DNA from: Muscardinus avellanarius
Lineage: Eukaryota; Chordata; Mammalia; Rodentia; Gliridae
Assembly (NCBI GenBank): GCA_963383645.1
Contig: OY726572.1
Coordinates: 64,890,738 to 64,954,737 of the forward strand
Direction of reading: 5' to 3'
Length of the DNA: 64,000 nucleotides
The notes below the pieces were generated by a model. The model was given only the letters and a program-made list of their open reading frames with translations. It did no database searches and was not told where the DNA came from. The translations under genes were made by a program, and so were the position numbers. Shown in pieces: positions 63,591 through 64,000 of this stretch (its first letter is position 1; each line of letters starts with the position of its first letter).

Positions 63591-64000
63591 GTAAGCATTA
63601 ATTGTATAGCAGGAACTGTTTTTTTGTTTTTTGTGGTACTGGAGGTGGAACCCAGAGGCTTTCTATCTCCGGGCTATATGCCCAGACCTTTTTTATATTT
63701 TACTTGAAAACAGGGTCTCACTAAGTTTCTGAAAGCCTCACTAAGTAGCTGAGGCTGGCTTCGAACCCGTGTGATCCTCCTGTCTCAGCCTCCCAAGCGC
63801 GGGGATTACAAGCGTGCGCCACCACGCCCGGCTTCCAGTAACTGTTTTAAACACCAGGTATTGAGCAGCAGATAAAAAGAAAAGAGAAAAGTTTCCTTAT
63901 CCTCATGGAGCTTACATTCTAATGGAGGATGTTGGACAATATACAAATTAGAATTATAGCATATAGTTTATCAGGTGATACCAAATACTACAGATAAAAA
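63575..64000 (-). mobile_element. L2 LINE 3' end, split by a SINE, cut by the window edge
   Basis: Antisense landmarks 'cttgacaaatatgtaagc', 'aacaccaggtattgagcag', 'cctcatggagcttacattct'. Confidence 0.8.
63620..63832 (-). mobile_element. C SINE
   Basis: Near-consensus B1 half. caggaactg / cagtaactg flank it within the L2. Confidence 0.9.

Overview
The window is mammalian nuclear DNA, almost certainly rodent, and it is almost entirely interspersed repeats. I found no supportable protein-coding gene, exon or tRNA gene. Long reading frames are translations of SINEs, antisense L2 and simple repeats. The dominant element is a dimeric SINE. Its left monomer is B1/7SL-like (gccgggcgtggtggcgcac... 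to ...gagaccctgtttc), followed by an A-rich linker (aaaataaagaataaa). Its right monomer is ID/tRNA-like (ggctgggggtgtagctcag...ggttcaatccccagtacc) with an A-rich tail. This is the B1-dID architecture, known (from memory of the SINE literature) in dormice, squirrels, beavers, guinea pigs and Old World porcupines. The ID element typical of squirrels was not seen, and there is an IAP-like LTR, so I favour a non-sciurid rodent such as a dormouse. The species is not proven.

Four SINE subfamilies are used as labels below. A: '...gggcagggggtgtagctcggaggtcaaatgcccctgggttcc..cagaccc'. B: 'cgcgcttgggaggcgg' on the left and '..gtagaagggcttccaggaaccccag' on the right; copies look very alike, so probably young. 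C: '..agtatagcccggaggtagaaagcctctgggttccac'. D: older, '..gtagctcagaggtagaatgcccctgggttcaatcccc'. Over a hundred copies lie in both orientations, many with target-site duplications (TSDs) that are still exact, and many inserted into one another.

Layout. 1-8 kb: SINE-rich, with a MIR near 5.1 kb. 8.5-8.8 kb: a MER20 DNA transposon. 10-11.8 kb: a multi-layer nest holding two solo LTRs, one with sixteen tandem 8-bp CCATTCCG units. 13.4-17.6 kb: low-SINE DNA with antisense L2 and a hAT fossil, both split by SINEs. 18-27 kb: SINEs and L1 ORF2 fragments. 28.1-29.0 kb: an L1 with a 5' inversion. 30-48 kb: SINE nests, a diverged 2.4-kb-apart direct duplication, an inverted duplication near 36.4/37.5 kb, and a perfect 21-bp-arm hairpin at 34.9 kb. 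46.2-47.1 kb: four SINEs stacked on one repeated target. 47.9-49.0 kb: an L1 3' end. 49.7 kb: a tailless 5S rRNA retropseudogene. 50.4-52.15 kb: the longest SINE-free stretch. 53.8-54.6 kb: a four-level SINE nest. 56-59 kb: low-repeat DNA ending in an MLT1 LTR. 59.75-60.6 kb: a third solo LTR. 60.6-64 kb: SINEs, MIR, L1 and L2.

The biology here is retrotransposition: L1 machinery in trans has placed SINEs, 5S RNA and truncated L1s into T/A-rich targets. The SINEs' own linkers and tails are the most frequent targets, and microsatellites have grown from their tails. The most unusual single object is the IAP-like LTR whose start-site region is an array of YY1-like CCGCCATT motifs.
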